Notes under the pieces: generated by a model | What the model saw: only the letters and a program-made list of their open reading frames with translations | Told to the model about the DNA's origin: nothing | Database searches by the model: none | Made by a program: the position numbers and the translations under genes | Assembly: GCF_018596315.1 (NCBI RefSeq) | Contig: NZ_JAHEAG010000001.1 | Span: forward strand, 744,001 to 808,000 | DNA length: 64,000 nt | Source: Bradyrhizobium sp. SRL28 | Lineage (GTDB): Bacteria > Pseudomonadota > Alphaproteobacteria > Rhizobiales > Xanthobacteraceae | Direction of reading: 5' to 3' | Shown: one piece after another, positions 1 to 8,609 of the stretch | Layout: every line of letters starts with the position of its first letter | Numbering within the stretch: position 1 is the stretch's first letter

Positions 1-889
1 CGCCGCACGGCATTTGTCGATCACCCGGGCAGCCGACGAGCTGAACGTGACGGTTGGCGCCGTGAGCCGGCACGTGCGCGCCCTCGAAGCGCGAATGGGG
101 ACCGCCCTCTTCCTGCGCGGCTCGCGCGGCCTGGTTCTCACCTCCGCAGGCAAAGCGTTCGCCGATTCCGCGCGCGAGGCACTGGACCGGATCGCAGATG
201 CTGCCGACGGGCTGCGGTTACGGCGCTTCAGGCGGCTTTCGGTCGGGGTCTATGGCTTCTTCGTCTCGCGTTTCCTGCTGCCGATCTGGCCCACGCTCAA
301 GGCGGCACATCCCGAGCTGGAAATCGACCTGCATACGAGTTCCGATCCACTCGACCTGCTCGCCAGCCGTTTCGATGCGGTTATCGCCGTCTCGGACGGA
401 CAACCGCGCGCCGGGCTTGTCACCCATCCGTTGATGCCGATATCAACCGTGCCGGTCTGTTCGCCGGAACTCTTGAAGAACGGCCCTCTGGATTTTGCGA
501 CCGTTCCTCTCTTGCATGCGCGGCCTCGTCCGGATGATTGGCGACGCTGGCTGGATTGCGCTGATTTCACCGACATACCCGTGCAGGGCGGGAGCAGTTT
601 CGAAAGCCTCAGCCTGACCATTGAAGCCGCCGCCACCGGCATGGGTGTCGCCATCGCGATCGAAGGCCTTCTCGCGCCCGACCTCGCACGCGGCAACCTC
701 GTGCGCGCCCACCCAACCGTCCGCCCGACGCGGCGGCAATTCGTGCTCGAATACGAGCAGCGCATGGCGGAGGATCCCGCGCTGACCGCTTTCGTCGGCT
801 GGCTAACCAACGCACGCGATCAGCAAGCGCCGAAGAAGCCGGCCGCAAGGAAGACGGCGGCGAAGGCGCGTCCCGCATATGCGCGTTGA
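1..889 (+). CDS. LysR-family transcriptional regulator (5' truncated by window edge)
   Basis: This is a DNA-binding LysR regulator that probably controls a nearby metabolic or uptake gene outside the window. The reading frame is open from base 2, and the codons before the first TTG (Ala-Ala-Arg-His) match the normal LysR helix-turn-helix lead-in. The N-terminus therefore lies upstream and the TTG at 14 is not the real start. The winged HTH is visible at once (SITRAADELNVTVGAVSRHV), followed by RALEARMGTALFLR. The LysR substrate-binding domain follows from about residue 75. The layout resembles the GcvA-like subgroup. The C-terminus is a basic Ala/Lys tail. It converges with the type I secretion adaptor gene 51 bases downstream and is probably not part of that operon. 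The effector is unknown. Confidence 0.9.
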   Translation, partial: AARHLSITRAADELNVTVGAVSRHVRALEARMGTALFLRGSRGLVLTSAGKAFADSAREALDRIADAADGLRLRRFRRLSVGVYGFFVSRFLLPIWPTLKAAHPELEIDLHTSSDPLDLLASRFDAVIAVSDGQPRAGLVTHPLMPISTVPVCSPELLKNGPLDFATVPLLHARPRPDDWRRWLDCADFTDIPVQGGSSFESLSLTIEAAATGMGVAIAIEGLLAPDLARGNLVRAHPTVRPTRRQFVLEYEQRMAEDPALTAFVGWLTNARDQQAPKKPAARKTAAKARPAYAR

Positions 890-940
890 GTTTCAGGCGC
901 ACTCAAAAAAGCTCGCGCCGCAAAATGCAGTACTCCGGCG

Positions 941-2260
941 CTATTCTTCGCGAAACGTGCGGTTGATCTGATCTCGCAGCGGCTTGACCAGATAGGAGAT
1001 GACCGTTCGCTCTCCGGTCTGAATAAATGCCTCGGCCGGCATCCCCGGCACCAGCGCGAGCTTGCCGAGACGCGCGAGCTCCTGCGGCGGCACGGCAATG
1101 CGAACGACATAGTAGGATAGTCCACTCTTTTGATCGTGCGTCAGATCGGCGGCGATGCGGCTGACCTCGCCGTTCAGCTCCGGTGTGGTCCGCTGATTGA
1201 AGGCCGACATGCGCAACACCGTTCGCTGGCCCAGCCGGATCTGGTCGATATCCTGCGGCTGTATCTGCGCTTCCAACGCCAGCCTGTCACTATCAGGCAC
1301 GATCAACATGATCGCATCGGCCGGAGAAATAACCCCGCCCACCGTATGAACCGCAAGCTCGTGCACCAGGCCGCTTTGCGGCGCGACGAGATCGATGCGC
1401 TTCAATTGATCCTCAGCCGAAACCTTGCGTTCGACGTACTCGGCCGTTTGCGCTTCGATCTCACGCAGGCTGTTGGCCACCTCGCTTCGGAGGTCCTGAT
1501 CGATCTGGATGATCTGCAGCTGCGTCTCCGAGATCTTGCCGCCGGACTGGGCCTGCGCCGCCGCGAGCCGGCCGCGCTCACCGTCCAGATTGGTGCCTTC
1601 GCGCTCCAGCGCCATCATGCGCTGGATCGGCACGAGGCCCTGCTCCCAGAGTTCACGCACACCCCTAAGCTCGCGTTCGATCAGCGCGATGCCCCGCACC
1701 TTTGCGTCCTCCTGGGCGACAAGGCCACGTATTTCCTTCTCGTATTGAAGGATGCGCTCGCGCAACTGCGCCTTCTGGCCGAGCCGTGCTTCGCGGCGAA
1801 GCTCGAACAGTTTGCGTTCCCCCGCCAGCAGCTGCGCGACGTCGCTGTCGCCTGCGCGCCTCATCAGCATCTCGGGGAATGAGATCGCTGGCGCTTCATC
1901 GCGCTCCGCTTCCAGCCGCGCGCGCCGTACGGCGAATTCGTCCAGCCGTTTGGTGACGATGGCGAGGTTGGAACGCGTTTGCGTTGCATCCAGCCGCATC
2001 ACGACGTCACCCGCCGTCACGCGCTGTCCCTCGCGCACCAGGATTTCACCAACCACGCCGCCGGTCGGATGCTGCACCTTCTTCACATAGGAATCGACGA
2101 CGAAGTGCCCGGTCGCGACCACGGCGCCAGCCAGATTGGTCGCCACCGCCCATCCACCGATGCCCGTCACGAGAAACAGGCTGGCGAGACCGCCGACAAG
2201 GAGATGGCGCCGGATCGAGCGCGCCAGGCCGATGTGATCAACATTCGACATCGACTTCAT
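941..2260 (-). CDS. hasE: Type I secretion membrane-fusion (adaptor) protein, HlyD/HasE/PrtE family
   Basis: This is the periplasmic adaptor that links the inner-membrane ABC exporter encoded just upstream to a TolC-like outer-membrane channel. It has a short cytoplasmic N-terminus, one membrane helix near residues 17-40 and a lipoyl-like half-motif (GGVVGEILVREGQRV). A long coiled-coil hairpin follows, then the second barrel half and the usual C-terminal VISYLVKPLRDQ segment of HlyD-family adaptors. Length (439 residues) fits the PrtE/HasE branch. The frame could open at 2317, but starts at 2260 or 2251 are preferred because they put the start inside the last codons of the ABC gene, giving translational coupling. 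No strong ribosome binding site separates the two. It is the last gene of the hemophore operon, so its cargo is very probably the two HasA-like proteins. No TolC gene is in the window. Confidence 0.92.
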   Translation of the reverse strand: MKSMSNVDHIGLARSIRRHLLVGGLASLFLVTGIGGWAVATNLAGAVVATGHFVVDSYVKKVQHPTGGVVGEILVREGQRVTAGDVVMRLDATQTRSNLAIVTKRLDEFAVRRARLEAERDEAPAISFPEMLMRRAGDSDVAQLLAGERKLFELRREARLGQKAQLRERILQYEKEIRGLVAQEDAKVRGIALIERELRGVRELWEQGLVPIQRMMALEREGTNLDGERGRLAAAQAQSGGKISETQLQIIQIDQDLRSEVANSLREIEAQTAEYVERKVSAEDQLKRIDLVAPQSGLVHELAVHTVGGVISPADAIMLIVPDSDRLALEAQIQPQDIDQIRLGQRTVLRMSAFNQRTTPELNGEVSRIAADLTHDQKSGLSYYVVRIAVPPQELARLGKLALVPGMPAEAFIQTGERTVISYLVKPLRDQINRTFREE

Positions 2261-4088
2261 CCGTATGCTGGTCGGGTGATCTGCCTGTACCCGGTTCGGC
2301 GCCAGCCGTCGCCACAACGCGGAACGGAGCGGTAGCGCGGAACCCGGCCGAGTAGCCTGCGGCCGTCGTCATGGTGGCCGGGGGAGGATTTGCGCCTTTC
2401 AGGGTGCGCGACAACACCTCGTCGCGCGGTCCGAAGGCCTTCATTCGCCCGGACTCGATGACGGCTACGAGGTCCACCACACCGAGCGCGCTGGGGCGAT
2501 GCGCAACGACGACGACGATACCCTTGCGTTCACGCACGGACGCCATTGCCTTCACAACGGCCTTCTCGCCTTCCGCATCGAGGTTCGCGTTGGGCTCGTC
2601 GAGCACCACGATGAACGGATCACCGTAAAGCGCGCGCGCGAGACCGATGCGCTGGCGTTGTCCTGCCGACAAAGCCGAGCCTGCCTCGCCGATCCGGGTC
2701 TCGTAGCCGCTGTCAAAGCGAAGAATGAGATCGTGCGCGCCCGCCGCGCGGGCCGCGGCGACGATGGCGCCGGCATCCGCATCCGTTTCAAAACGGCAGA
2801 TGTTTTCGGCGATGGTACCGTCGAACAGTTCGACACCCTGCGGCAGATAGCCGACGTGGCGACCCAGCTCTTCGCGGTCCCACTGATCGAAGCCCGCGCC
2901 ATCGATGCGCACCTTGCCGCTTGCCGGCGCCCAGACGCCGACCAGCGCGCGCGCGAGTGTGGATTTTCCACTGCCGCTCGGGCCGATGATGCCAAGCGCA
3001 CTTCCCGCCGGCAGAACAAAATTGACGCCGGCAAGGGTGGGCTTCTTCTCGCCGGGAGGCGTGATGCTCATCGCTTCCGCCCGCAACTCGCGCTCCGGTT
3101 TCGGCAGCGCCATGAGCGCGCGCGTCTCGGGTATCAGCGCGAACAACTCCTTAAGCCGGCCCCAGCTCTGCCGCGCCATCAGGAACGGCTTCCAGCTGGC
3201 AATCGCGAGGTCGACCGGCGCCAGCGCCCGGCCCATCATGATCGAGCTCGCGATCATGACGCCGGCGCTCGTCTCCTGCCTGATGACCAGATAGGCGCCG
3301 ACCGCCAGCATGCCAGACTGCAGAATCATGCGCAGCGATCTGGACACGCCGCCGAGGCCGCCGGCGATATCGCCGGTGCGCCGGTTTGCGGCGAGATAAT
3401 CCGTATTCGCTTGTTGCCAGCGTTCCGCCACGCGACCGCCAAGTCCCATGGCGTGGACCACCTCGGCATTGCGCCGGCCGGCCTCCATCAGCGCATTGCG
3501 CGCCATGCCGTGCTGTATCGCCGCGCGCGTCGGCCCGCGCGACAGGGCATCCGTGATGACCGTGAGTGACACCAGCACGATCGCGCCGAGAAGCGCGGTT
3601 ACTCCGATCCAGAAATGAAACAGGAAGCATATGCCGAGATAGAGCGGCATCCATGGCAGATCGAACAGTGCGGTGGGCCCCTGCCCGGACAGGAAGCCGC
3701 GAACGTTGTCGAGATCGCGCAGCGGCTGCAGGCCGTCGCCCGGCATCCGGGCCTCGAGCGGCAACCGGACGATCGCCTCATGCACGCGACCGGACAGTCT
3801 GCGATCGAGGGTCTCTCCGATCCGCAGCAATACGCGACCGCGGATCACGTCCAGCATCGATTGAAATGCGAACAGAACCGCGGCCAGCACCGCAAGCCCG
3901 ACCAGCGTGGACACGCTGCGGCTCGCCAACACGCGGTCGTAGACCTGCAGCATGAACAGCGGCGACGTCAGCGCCAGGAGATTGACCACGCCGCTGACCA
4001 CCGCGATTCCGGCAAGCGCCGGCGCCAGCGGAGACACCACCGCCGCAGCCAAAGGCTGCGACGGCTTGCGATGCGGGATTTTGAGCAC
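2238..4088 (-). CDS. hasD: Type I secretion ABC transporter, permease-ATPase fusion (HasD/PrtD family)
   Basis: This is an inner-membrane exporter that recognises an uncleaved C-terminal secretion signal and drives substrate export with ATP. The N-terminal half carries the exporter transmembrane domain; SPLFMLQVYDRVL is the characteristic PrtD/HasD motif. The ATPase half has Walker A (GPSGSGKST) near residue 370, the signature LSAGQRQRIGLARAL near 475, and Walker B with its Glu (FIVVLDEPNANLD) near 495. There is no C39 peptidase domain, as expected for this branch. The protein is 616 residues, slightly longer than usual because of a Pro/Thr-rich tail. The start lies 9 bases after the second hemophore stop, and the end overlaps the adaptor start. 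This gene order (hemophore, ABC, adaptor) matches the has operons of Serratia and Pseudomonas. Confidence 0.95.
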   Translation of the reverse strand: MLKIPHRKPSQPLAAAVVSPLAPALAGIAVVSGVVNLLALTSPLFMLQVYDRVLASRSVSTLVGLAVLAAVLFAFQSMLDVIRGRVLLRIGETLDRRLSGRVHEAIVRLPLEARMPGDGLQPLRDLDNVRGFLSGQGPTALFDLPWMPLYLGICFLFHFWIGVTALLGAIVLVSLTVITDALSRGPTRAAIQHGMARNALMEAGRRNAEVVHAMGLGGRVAERWQQANTDYLAANRRTGDIAGGLGGVSRSLRMILQSGMLAVGAYLVIRQETSAGVMIASSIMMGRALAPVDLAIASWKPFLMARQSWGRLKELFALIPETRALMALPKPERELRAEAMSITPPGEKKPTLAGVNFVLPAGSALGIIGPSGSGKSTLARALVGVWAPASGKVRIDGAGFDQWDREELGRHVGYLPQGVELFDGTIAENICRFETDADAGAIVAAARAAGAHDLILRFDSGYETRIGEAGSALSAGQRQRIGLARALYGDPFIVVLDEPNANLDAEGEKAVVKAMASVRERKGIVVVVAHRPSALGVVDLVAVIESGRMKAFGPRDEVLSRTLKGANPPPATMTTAAGYSAGFRATAPFRVVATAGAEPGTGRSPDQHTDEVDVEC

Positions 4089-4097
4089 GGACCGCGC

Positions 4098-4853
4098 TCA
4101 GACCAGGATATTGCCGCAGAGAATCAGGCTGGCAATGTCGGTCCCGACATAGCCCTCCAGCTGGAGCGTATTCTCGCCATCAGTGATGGTGAGAACACCG
4201 GAATCGTCCCACCAGTTGCTGTGGTTGAAGAGCAAATCGACATAGTTCGAAATGCCCGTCACCGCCTGCAGATCGATGACATCGTTATTTCCGGTATCGG
4301 TACCGAAATCCGCGATGACGTCGTCAGCCCAACCGTCGGCAAAGGTGAACGTATCATCTCCGAGATTGCCGGTGAGCGTGTCATCGCCGGCAAAACTCAA
4401 CATGACATCGTTGCCCACGGTGCCGTTCTGGACGGTCCCCTGCTCGGCGAAGTAGCCGTAGAGGCCATCCAGGCTGCCGTTCTGCGACAGATCGGCAATC
4501 GCTGCATCGAAAGCCGGCGTCAGCGTCGCGCCGCCGAAATTGACCGACAGGCCTTCATCCTGCACCCACTGATCGGTGGACGACACGTAGGCGAGATTGC
4601 TACCGAGCGTGAGCGTGGAGACCGTGCCATCGACAACACCGGGCGTATAGCTGAAGTCATTTCCGTTCACGATCACGGACGACTTGCCATTGTCGACGCC
4701 ACCGACGATACGCGTTCCAGCATACCATTGGTCCGACACGTTCCTGACGGCGTTGAAGCCGCCAGTGCCGCGATACTCAAAATTGTCGATCCAGTTGTCC
4801 AGGAAGACCGGAAGGTTGCTGCTCGCGCTTGAGTAGTTAAGTACCAAAGCCAT
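4098..4853 (-). CDS. hasA: HasA-like hemophore with RTX/serralysin-like C-terminal part (copy 2)
   Basis: This is a predicted secreted haem-binding protein of 251 residues. The N-terminal ~140 residues follow the HasA fold pattern: MALVLNYSSASSN at the start, the strand NGNDFSYTPGVVDG, then STLTLGSNL, which matches the HasA TYTLF...DSLSFG segment. Tyr69 sits where HasA has its haem-ligand Tyr75. The loop that carries His32 in Serratia HasA has no histidine here (residues 26-50). The last ~100 residues differ from classical HasA. They contain RTX-like repeats (GDDTLTGNLGDDTFTF) and a serralysin-like stretch, and end in hydrophobic ILV, as expected of a type I secretion signal. The start at 4853 has a GAGGAG ribosome binding site. 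It lies 9 bases before the ABC exporter gene and 106 bases after its paralogue. Haem binding is inferred from the motif and the context. Confidence 0.8.
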   Translation of the reverse strand: MALVLNYSSASSNLPVFLDNWIDNFEYRGTGGFNAVRNVSDQWYAGTRIVGGVDNGKSSVIVNGNDFSYTPGVVDGTVSTLTLGSNLAYVSSTDQWVQDEGLSVNFGGATLTPAFDAAIADLSQNGSLDGLYGYFAEQGTVQNGTVGNDVMLSFAGDDTLTGNLGDDTFTFADGWADDVIADFGTDTGNNDVIDLQAVTGISNYVDLLFNHSNWWDDSGVLTITDGENTLQLEGYVGTDIASLILCGNILV

Positions 4854-4900
4854 TCTCTAACTCCTCGGATTTTCTTGATGACGATAATCGGAATTGTTGC

Positions 4901-4938
4901 AGGCTTCCGCCGCGTTCAGAGACGAACGCGGCGAGCCT
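4901..4938 (-). promoter_or_regulatory. Strong stem-loop between the two hemophore genes
   Basis: A perfect 10-bp stem (4908-4917 with 4924-4933) with a 6-base loop is extended by a further 5 bp (4901-4905 with 4934-4938) across a 2-base bulge. It lies between hemophore copy 1 and copy 2. No U-run follows it on the transcribed strand, so it is more likely an mRNA-stabilising or processing hairpin, or a leaky terminator, than a full terminator. It could raise the amount of the first hemophore mRNA relative to the exporter genes. Confidence 0.55.
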
Positions 4939-4959
4939 TTGCAAAAGTCGGGATGTCTC

Positions 4960-5679
4960 TCACGCAAACTCAAAGTTCGCGGCCGTCAGCCCCGTTACGC
5001 CGGTAATCGTAATGCCGTCGGTGAAATCGGCGCTGCTGATGACGGTGTCGGCTCCGATGGTGGAAATGAACAGGTCGCCCAATCCCGTTGCACCCCACGC
5101 CGAGACGTCGAGGATATCGACAGCAAGATTGAAGCTGTTGACGGTGTCGAACGCGGAGCCGTCCTGGAACACGAAAGTATCCTGACCGCCGAAACCGAGC
5201 AGCGTATCGTCGAGACCCAGATTCCCGACCTGCTTTGTGCCCTGCTCGGCAAAGTAGTCCGTCAGACCCGGGAAGGTCCCCAGACCGTCAACGGCTCCAC
5301 CGTGCGACAGGCTGTAGATCGCATAGGCGAACGTGGTCGTATCCGGCATGTAGCCGCTCACGTTGGTGATGATGAGTTCTTCATCCTGCACCCACTTATC
5401 CTGGCCTGCGTCATATTCGAGGTTGCGGCCGAGCGTGAGCGACGTGACATCGCCGTTGAACAGGCCCGGCGAATAACTGTAGTCGTCGATCTCCATGATG
5501 ACCGAGGGAACGTTATTGTCGACGCCTTCGGTATCGAAGCCGGCGGACCACTGATCCTGGCCGGTAGAGAATGACCGGGAGAACCAGCCGTTGCCGTTGT
5601 AGGAGAAGTTCGTGTCATAGGTCGCCAGGTAGGATGAGAGGTTGCTGCTCGCTGCGGTCAGCTCAATCAACAGTGTCAT
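4960..5679 (-). CDS. hasA: HasA-like hemophore with RTX/serralysin-like C-terminal part (copy 1)
   Basis: This is a paralogue of the next gene and a predicted secreted hemophore of 239 residues. It opens with MTLLIELTAASSNLSSYL and carries IDDYSYSPGLFNGDVTSLTL, aligning with the HasA haem-ligand Tyr loop. Tyr69 is at the same residue number as in copy 2. Again no His is present in the loop corresponding to HasA His32. The C-terminal part has LDDTLLGFGGQDTFVFQDG (RTX-like) and ends ANFEFA, a typical terminal type I signal. The frame extends to 5736, but the start at 5679 is chosen for its AAGGGA ribosome binding site and because the protein then begins exactly like its paralogue. It lies 77 bases after the HasR-like receptor gene. 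No N-terminal signal peptide is present, consistent with export by the ABC system. Confidence 0.8.
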   Translation of the reverse strand: MTLLIELTAASSNLSSYLATYDTNFSYNGNGWFSRSFSTGQDQWSAGFDTEGVDNNVPSVIMEIDDYSYSPGLFNGDVTSLTLGRNLEYDAGQDKWVQDEELIITNVSGYMPDTTTFAYAIYSLSHGGAVDGLGTFPGLTDYFAEQGTKQVGNLGLDDTLLGFGGQDTFVFQDGSAFDTVNSFNLAVDILDVSAWGATGLGDLFISTIGADTVISSADFTDGITITGVTGLTAANFEFA

Positions 5680-5707
5680 TTCTTGTTCCCTTTTGCCTGT
5701 TTCATCT

Positions 5708-5725
5708 GTTCGCCCCACGGCGAAC
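5708..5725 (-). promoter_or_regulatory. Short stem-loop between receptor and first hemophore gene
   Basis: A perfect 7-bp stem (5708-5714 with 5719-5725) with a 4-base loop sits between the receptor stop and the ribosome binding site of the first hemophore. No U-run follows it on the minus strand. It may protect or process the downstream mRNA. Confidence 0.35.
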
Positions 5726-5756
5726 CTCGCATCCACAGCCTGTGACCGTGGAATTC

Positions 5757-8471
5757 CTAGAATTTGTAGTTGAGCGATACCGTTGCCGTTCGTCCGGGCG
5801 CGGCGAAGAAATTGGCGCCAAGGGCCGGCGCGTAAGCAACGTCCGTGAGATTGGTGACCGAAAAGCGCAGCTTCGTCATCGGATCGAAGGCATAGGAGCC
5901 GTAGATGTCGTATATTCTGTAGCCAGCCATCTCGTAGCCGCTCCGAAGCGAGCCCAGCGCCGGCTCCGTCTTCGAGACGTCGGTGATGCGGCCGCCCAAC
6001 GTTAGCTTTTCTTCGAACAGGCGCACACCCGCATCAAGTGTGACCCGCAACTTCGGTTGCTCGAAGATCACGGCGGCGCCCCTGCCGCGGTTGATCGGGA
6101 TGCTGTTTCCTGACGGTGAGGTAAAGCTGTCGGAAAATTCGGTATCGATGCGCGTCAGCGTGCCCCCGATATAGATCACCCGTGCATCGTAGTTGGCCTC
6201 GATCTCGAGACCCTTCATGCGAGTCACGCCGTCGAGATTCACGTATGAACCATACTGGCGCTGGGCCTCCGAATTGTAGATGTAGCCGAAACTGATATAG
6301 TCCGTGATCTCGCGATAGAAGCCGACCGCCTTGAAGCGGAAGGTGTCGCGCTCCGAAAATATTCCATTGCGAAAAATGTTCGTGCCGAGCTCATAGGTGT
6401 CGCCACGCTCCGGCCTGAGATACGGATTCGGCGCATAGCCATTGACGCTGGGCCCGTCGTGCCCGCCGTTGAGAAACGACTCCATGATGGTCGGCGGCCG
6501 GTAGCTCTTCGAGTATTTGACGAACGGCTGAAGCCAGTCGACGGGCTTCACCGCGATGGTCATTGTCGGCAGCAACGCTCCGCCGGAGTTATCGACCTTG
6601 ACGTCATGTCTCTTGAAGTATTTCGGCCCGAGTATCGGCACGAATTGAGCGGGAATGCCAGGAGTGCCTCCAGTGCATCGAAAATTGGGAGGGAACGGCG
6701 GTGAAGGCCAGCAGACCCGCGGCGTAGGAGGTACAGCGGGAATAACGGTGTAACCGATGATGTCCTGCGTCTCGTTCCCGTAGATCGTCGTTGTACCCTC
6801 CGCATGGTACCAGTCGTAACGCAAGCCACCTGAAACGGTCAGCCAGTCTGTGGGAGTTATTTTTGCGTTGCCGAAACCACTGACGACGTCGCGCTTGCCA
6901 CTCGGCGTGCCGCCCGAAAGCGTGCTCGAGTAGTCAGTGCCGTTGGCTACATAGCCGCGCGTGAGAGCGGTCTTGCCGTCGTCGCTGAAGGCTTCCATGC
7001 CGTAGTTGAGAGCCAGAGCTCCCAGAAGCGTGTCGAAACGACTGGTGTTCTCGACGCTACCGCCGAGTGTCCCCATGACGTAGTTCGACGGCCCCGTCGA
7101 CAGGACCGAGCCTTGCTCGACCTTGTTGTTCCTGATGTTGTTGTAGTAGAGGCGGGCCTTCAGATCGATCAGCTCGCTGTCGGGCTTCCAGTCGAGCGCA
7201 GAGGTAAAGGTGTTGTTGACGACACCTTCCGTCGCCTTAACCAGGTTGCCATTGCTCAGCACGAAGTCGTAGTTTCCGGTGTTGAACTTGGAATCATTCC
7301 GCAACCAGCCAAGCGTAACCTTGACGTCCTCCGTGACCTGCCCTTCGGCTTTCAGAATGCTGGAGCGGACCTCCTGGCCGGAGAACAGCAACACGTCCCC
7401 GGCATAGGTCGCCGCACTGTTGATGGTGCCGTTCTTGCCGATGTCATAGGCACCGATGTTCTTGTAGCTGATGCCGCCGAGAACGGAAAAGCGATCGGAC
7501 AGACGCACCGCAGCCGCCGTCGAACCGTCGAAATTGAACTGGTTGGTCCCGGTGGTGAGGTTGACCTGGCCGCCGTATTGTTTGCCCGGCGCGATCAGGT
7601 CCTCAGCCAGAAGGGTTCGGTAATTGACAGAACCGCCGAGCGCACCGGCGCTGCCGACGCCGGACGTCGTACTTTTCTCGACGTCGATGGCACGAATAAA
7701 GGCCGTATCGATATAGGTACGCTGCGTAGAGCCGTGCGCACTGCGCTGAAAACTTTGCCGCGCGCCATCGATCATGTTGGCGATGCGATCCTGATCCTGA
7801 AGGCCGCGGATATTGACGCTGATGCCCGGGTTCTGCGCTTCCGAGCGGTTGGCATAGACGCCGGCGACGTTGTCGAGCAGATCGCGGGCGTTGCGGGTTG
7901 GACTGTTCTCGATCGCCTCGCGCGAGATCACGCTGACGGCCGCGGGCGCCTGATACACCCAGTCCGGCGTCCCCTGATAGCCGGAGCCCGAAATGGCATT
8001 TCGTCCGCCCGATACTTCCAATGTATCGAGCTGGATTGCACCAGGGACGGACGACTCCGCCGCCGGCGAGGTCGTCGCCCCGATAACCGCTGTGCGATCG
8101 GCCGTGACGAGAAACGTGATACCCGTGTTTCGCAACATAAGCGACAGCGCCTGCTCCGGGGTGAAGCTGCCGTTGACGGCATTGGATGTCAGCCCGCGCG
8201 ACGTTGCCGCTGATAACGTCACCTGCAGGCCGGACTGGCGACCGAAGGCATTCAACGCAGGACCGAGTGGCTGCGCGGGAATGTTGAAGTTTCGCGGCGC
8301 GGCTGCGTCACCACCCTGAACTTGAACTATTCCAGAACCGGGCGAGCCTTGCGCGAATGCACGCGAGGCGCTGTCCGCCGCGACCAGCGCCGCAACAAGG
8401 CACGCCATCTGTGCAACGTTCGCTGCTCTTTCGCTGATTTGATTAAATATTGTCGTCTTCGAAACGCACAT
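5757..8471 (-). CDS. hasR: TonB-dependent haem/hemophore receptor with STN signalling domain (HasR-like)
   Basis: This is an outer-membrane receptor of 904 residues that imports haem delivered by the hemophore, powered by TonB-ExbBD. A signal peptide ends near AFAQ (about residue 40). A secretin/TonB short N-terminal domain follows at about 55-125 (FNIPAQPLGPALNAFGRQ), used in surface signalling to a FecR-type anti-sigma factor. Next come the plug (about 165-290, with VNIRGLQDQDRIANMIDGAR) and a 22-strand-type barrel ending in Phe (VSLNYKF). Haem-receptor signatures are visible: a FRAP-like box (YRPPTIMESF), an NPNL-like box (NPYLRPE) and a histidine between them (codon 6459-6461, about residue 671) where haem receptors keep a haem-ligand His. 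The start at 8471 is preferred over 8504 because it places the signal peptide properly. It is followed by two hemophore genes and preceded by the sigma/anti-sigma pair. Confidence 0.92.
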   Translation of the reverse strand: MCVSKTTIFNQISERAANVAQMACLVAALVAADSASRAFAQGSPGSGIVQVQGGDAAAPRNFNIPAQPLGPALNAFGRQSGLQVTLSAATSRGLTSNAVNGSFTPEQALSLMLRNTGITFLVTADRTAVIGATTSPAAESSVPGAIQLDTLEVSGGRNAISGSGYQGTPDWVYQAPAAVSVISREAIENSPTRNARDLLDNVAGVYANRSEAQNPGISVNIRGLQDQDRIANMIDGARQSFQRSAHGSTQRTYIDTAFIRAIDVEKSTTSGVGSAGALGGSVNYRTLLAEDLIAPGKQYGGQVNLTTGTNQFNFDGSTAAAVRLSDRFSVLGGISYKNIGAYDIGKNGTINSAATYAGDVLLFSGQEVRSSILKAEGQVTEDVKVTLGWLRNDSKFNTGNYDFVLSNGNLVKATEGVVNNTFTSALDWKPDSELIDLKARLYYNNIRNNKVEQGSVLSTGPSNYVMGTLGGSVENTSRFDTLLGALALNYGMEAFSDDGKTALTRGYVANGTDYSSTLSGGTPSGKRDVVSGFGNAKITPTDWLTVSGGLRYDWYHAEGTTTIYGNETQDIIGYTVIPAVPPTPRVCWPSPPFPPNFRCTGGTPGIPAQFVPILGPKYFKRHDVKVDNSGGALLPTMTIAVKPVDWLQPFVKYSKSYRPPTIMESFLNGGHDGPSVNGYAPNPYLRPERGDTYELGTNIFRNGIFSERDTFRFKAVGFYREITDYISFGYIYNSEAQRQYGSYVNLDGVTRMKGLEIEANYDARVIYIGGTLTRIDTEFSDSFTSPSGNSIPINRGRGAAVIFEQPKLRVTLDAGVRLFEEKLTLGGRITDVSKTEPALGSLRSGYEMAGYRIYDIYGSYAFDPMTKLRFSVTNLTDVAYAPALGANFFAAPGRTATVSLNYKF

Positions 8472-8609
8472 CAAAGCCCCGTACTCTAGTCTGCCGCCGC
8501 GCATTTTCTTTTCGAATGCGCTTCCCGACTAAAGACGATCGGCTCGATATTTTTTTTCAGGATTATCGCGCATTGGGCGCGAGAAACGGCTTCGCAGTTT
8601 AGATTCGAC

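Noticed and set aside
2499..4832. Long plus-strand frames (2499-3569, 3615-4832)
   Set aside because: They run antisense through the ABC exporter and hemophore genes, whose motifs are unambiguous.
7113..8213. 366-codon open frame on the plus strand
   Set aside because: It lies antisense within the HasR-like receptor gene, has no family character and is explained by GC-rich codon bias.
8548..8560. T-run as a terminator between anti-sigma and receptor genes
   Set aside because: The T-run is on the plus strand, whereas the genes are transcribed from the minus strand, where it is an A-run.
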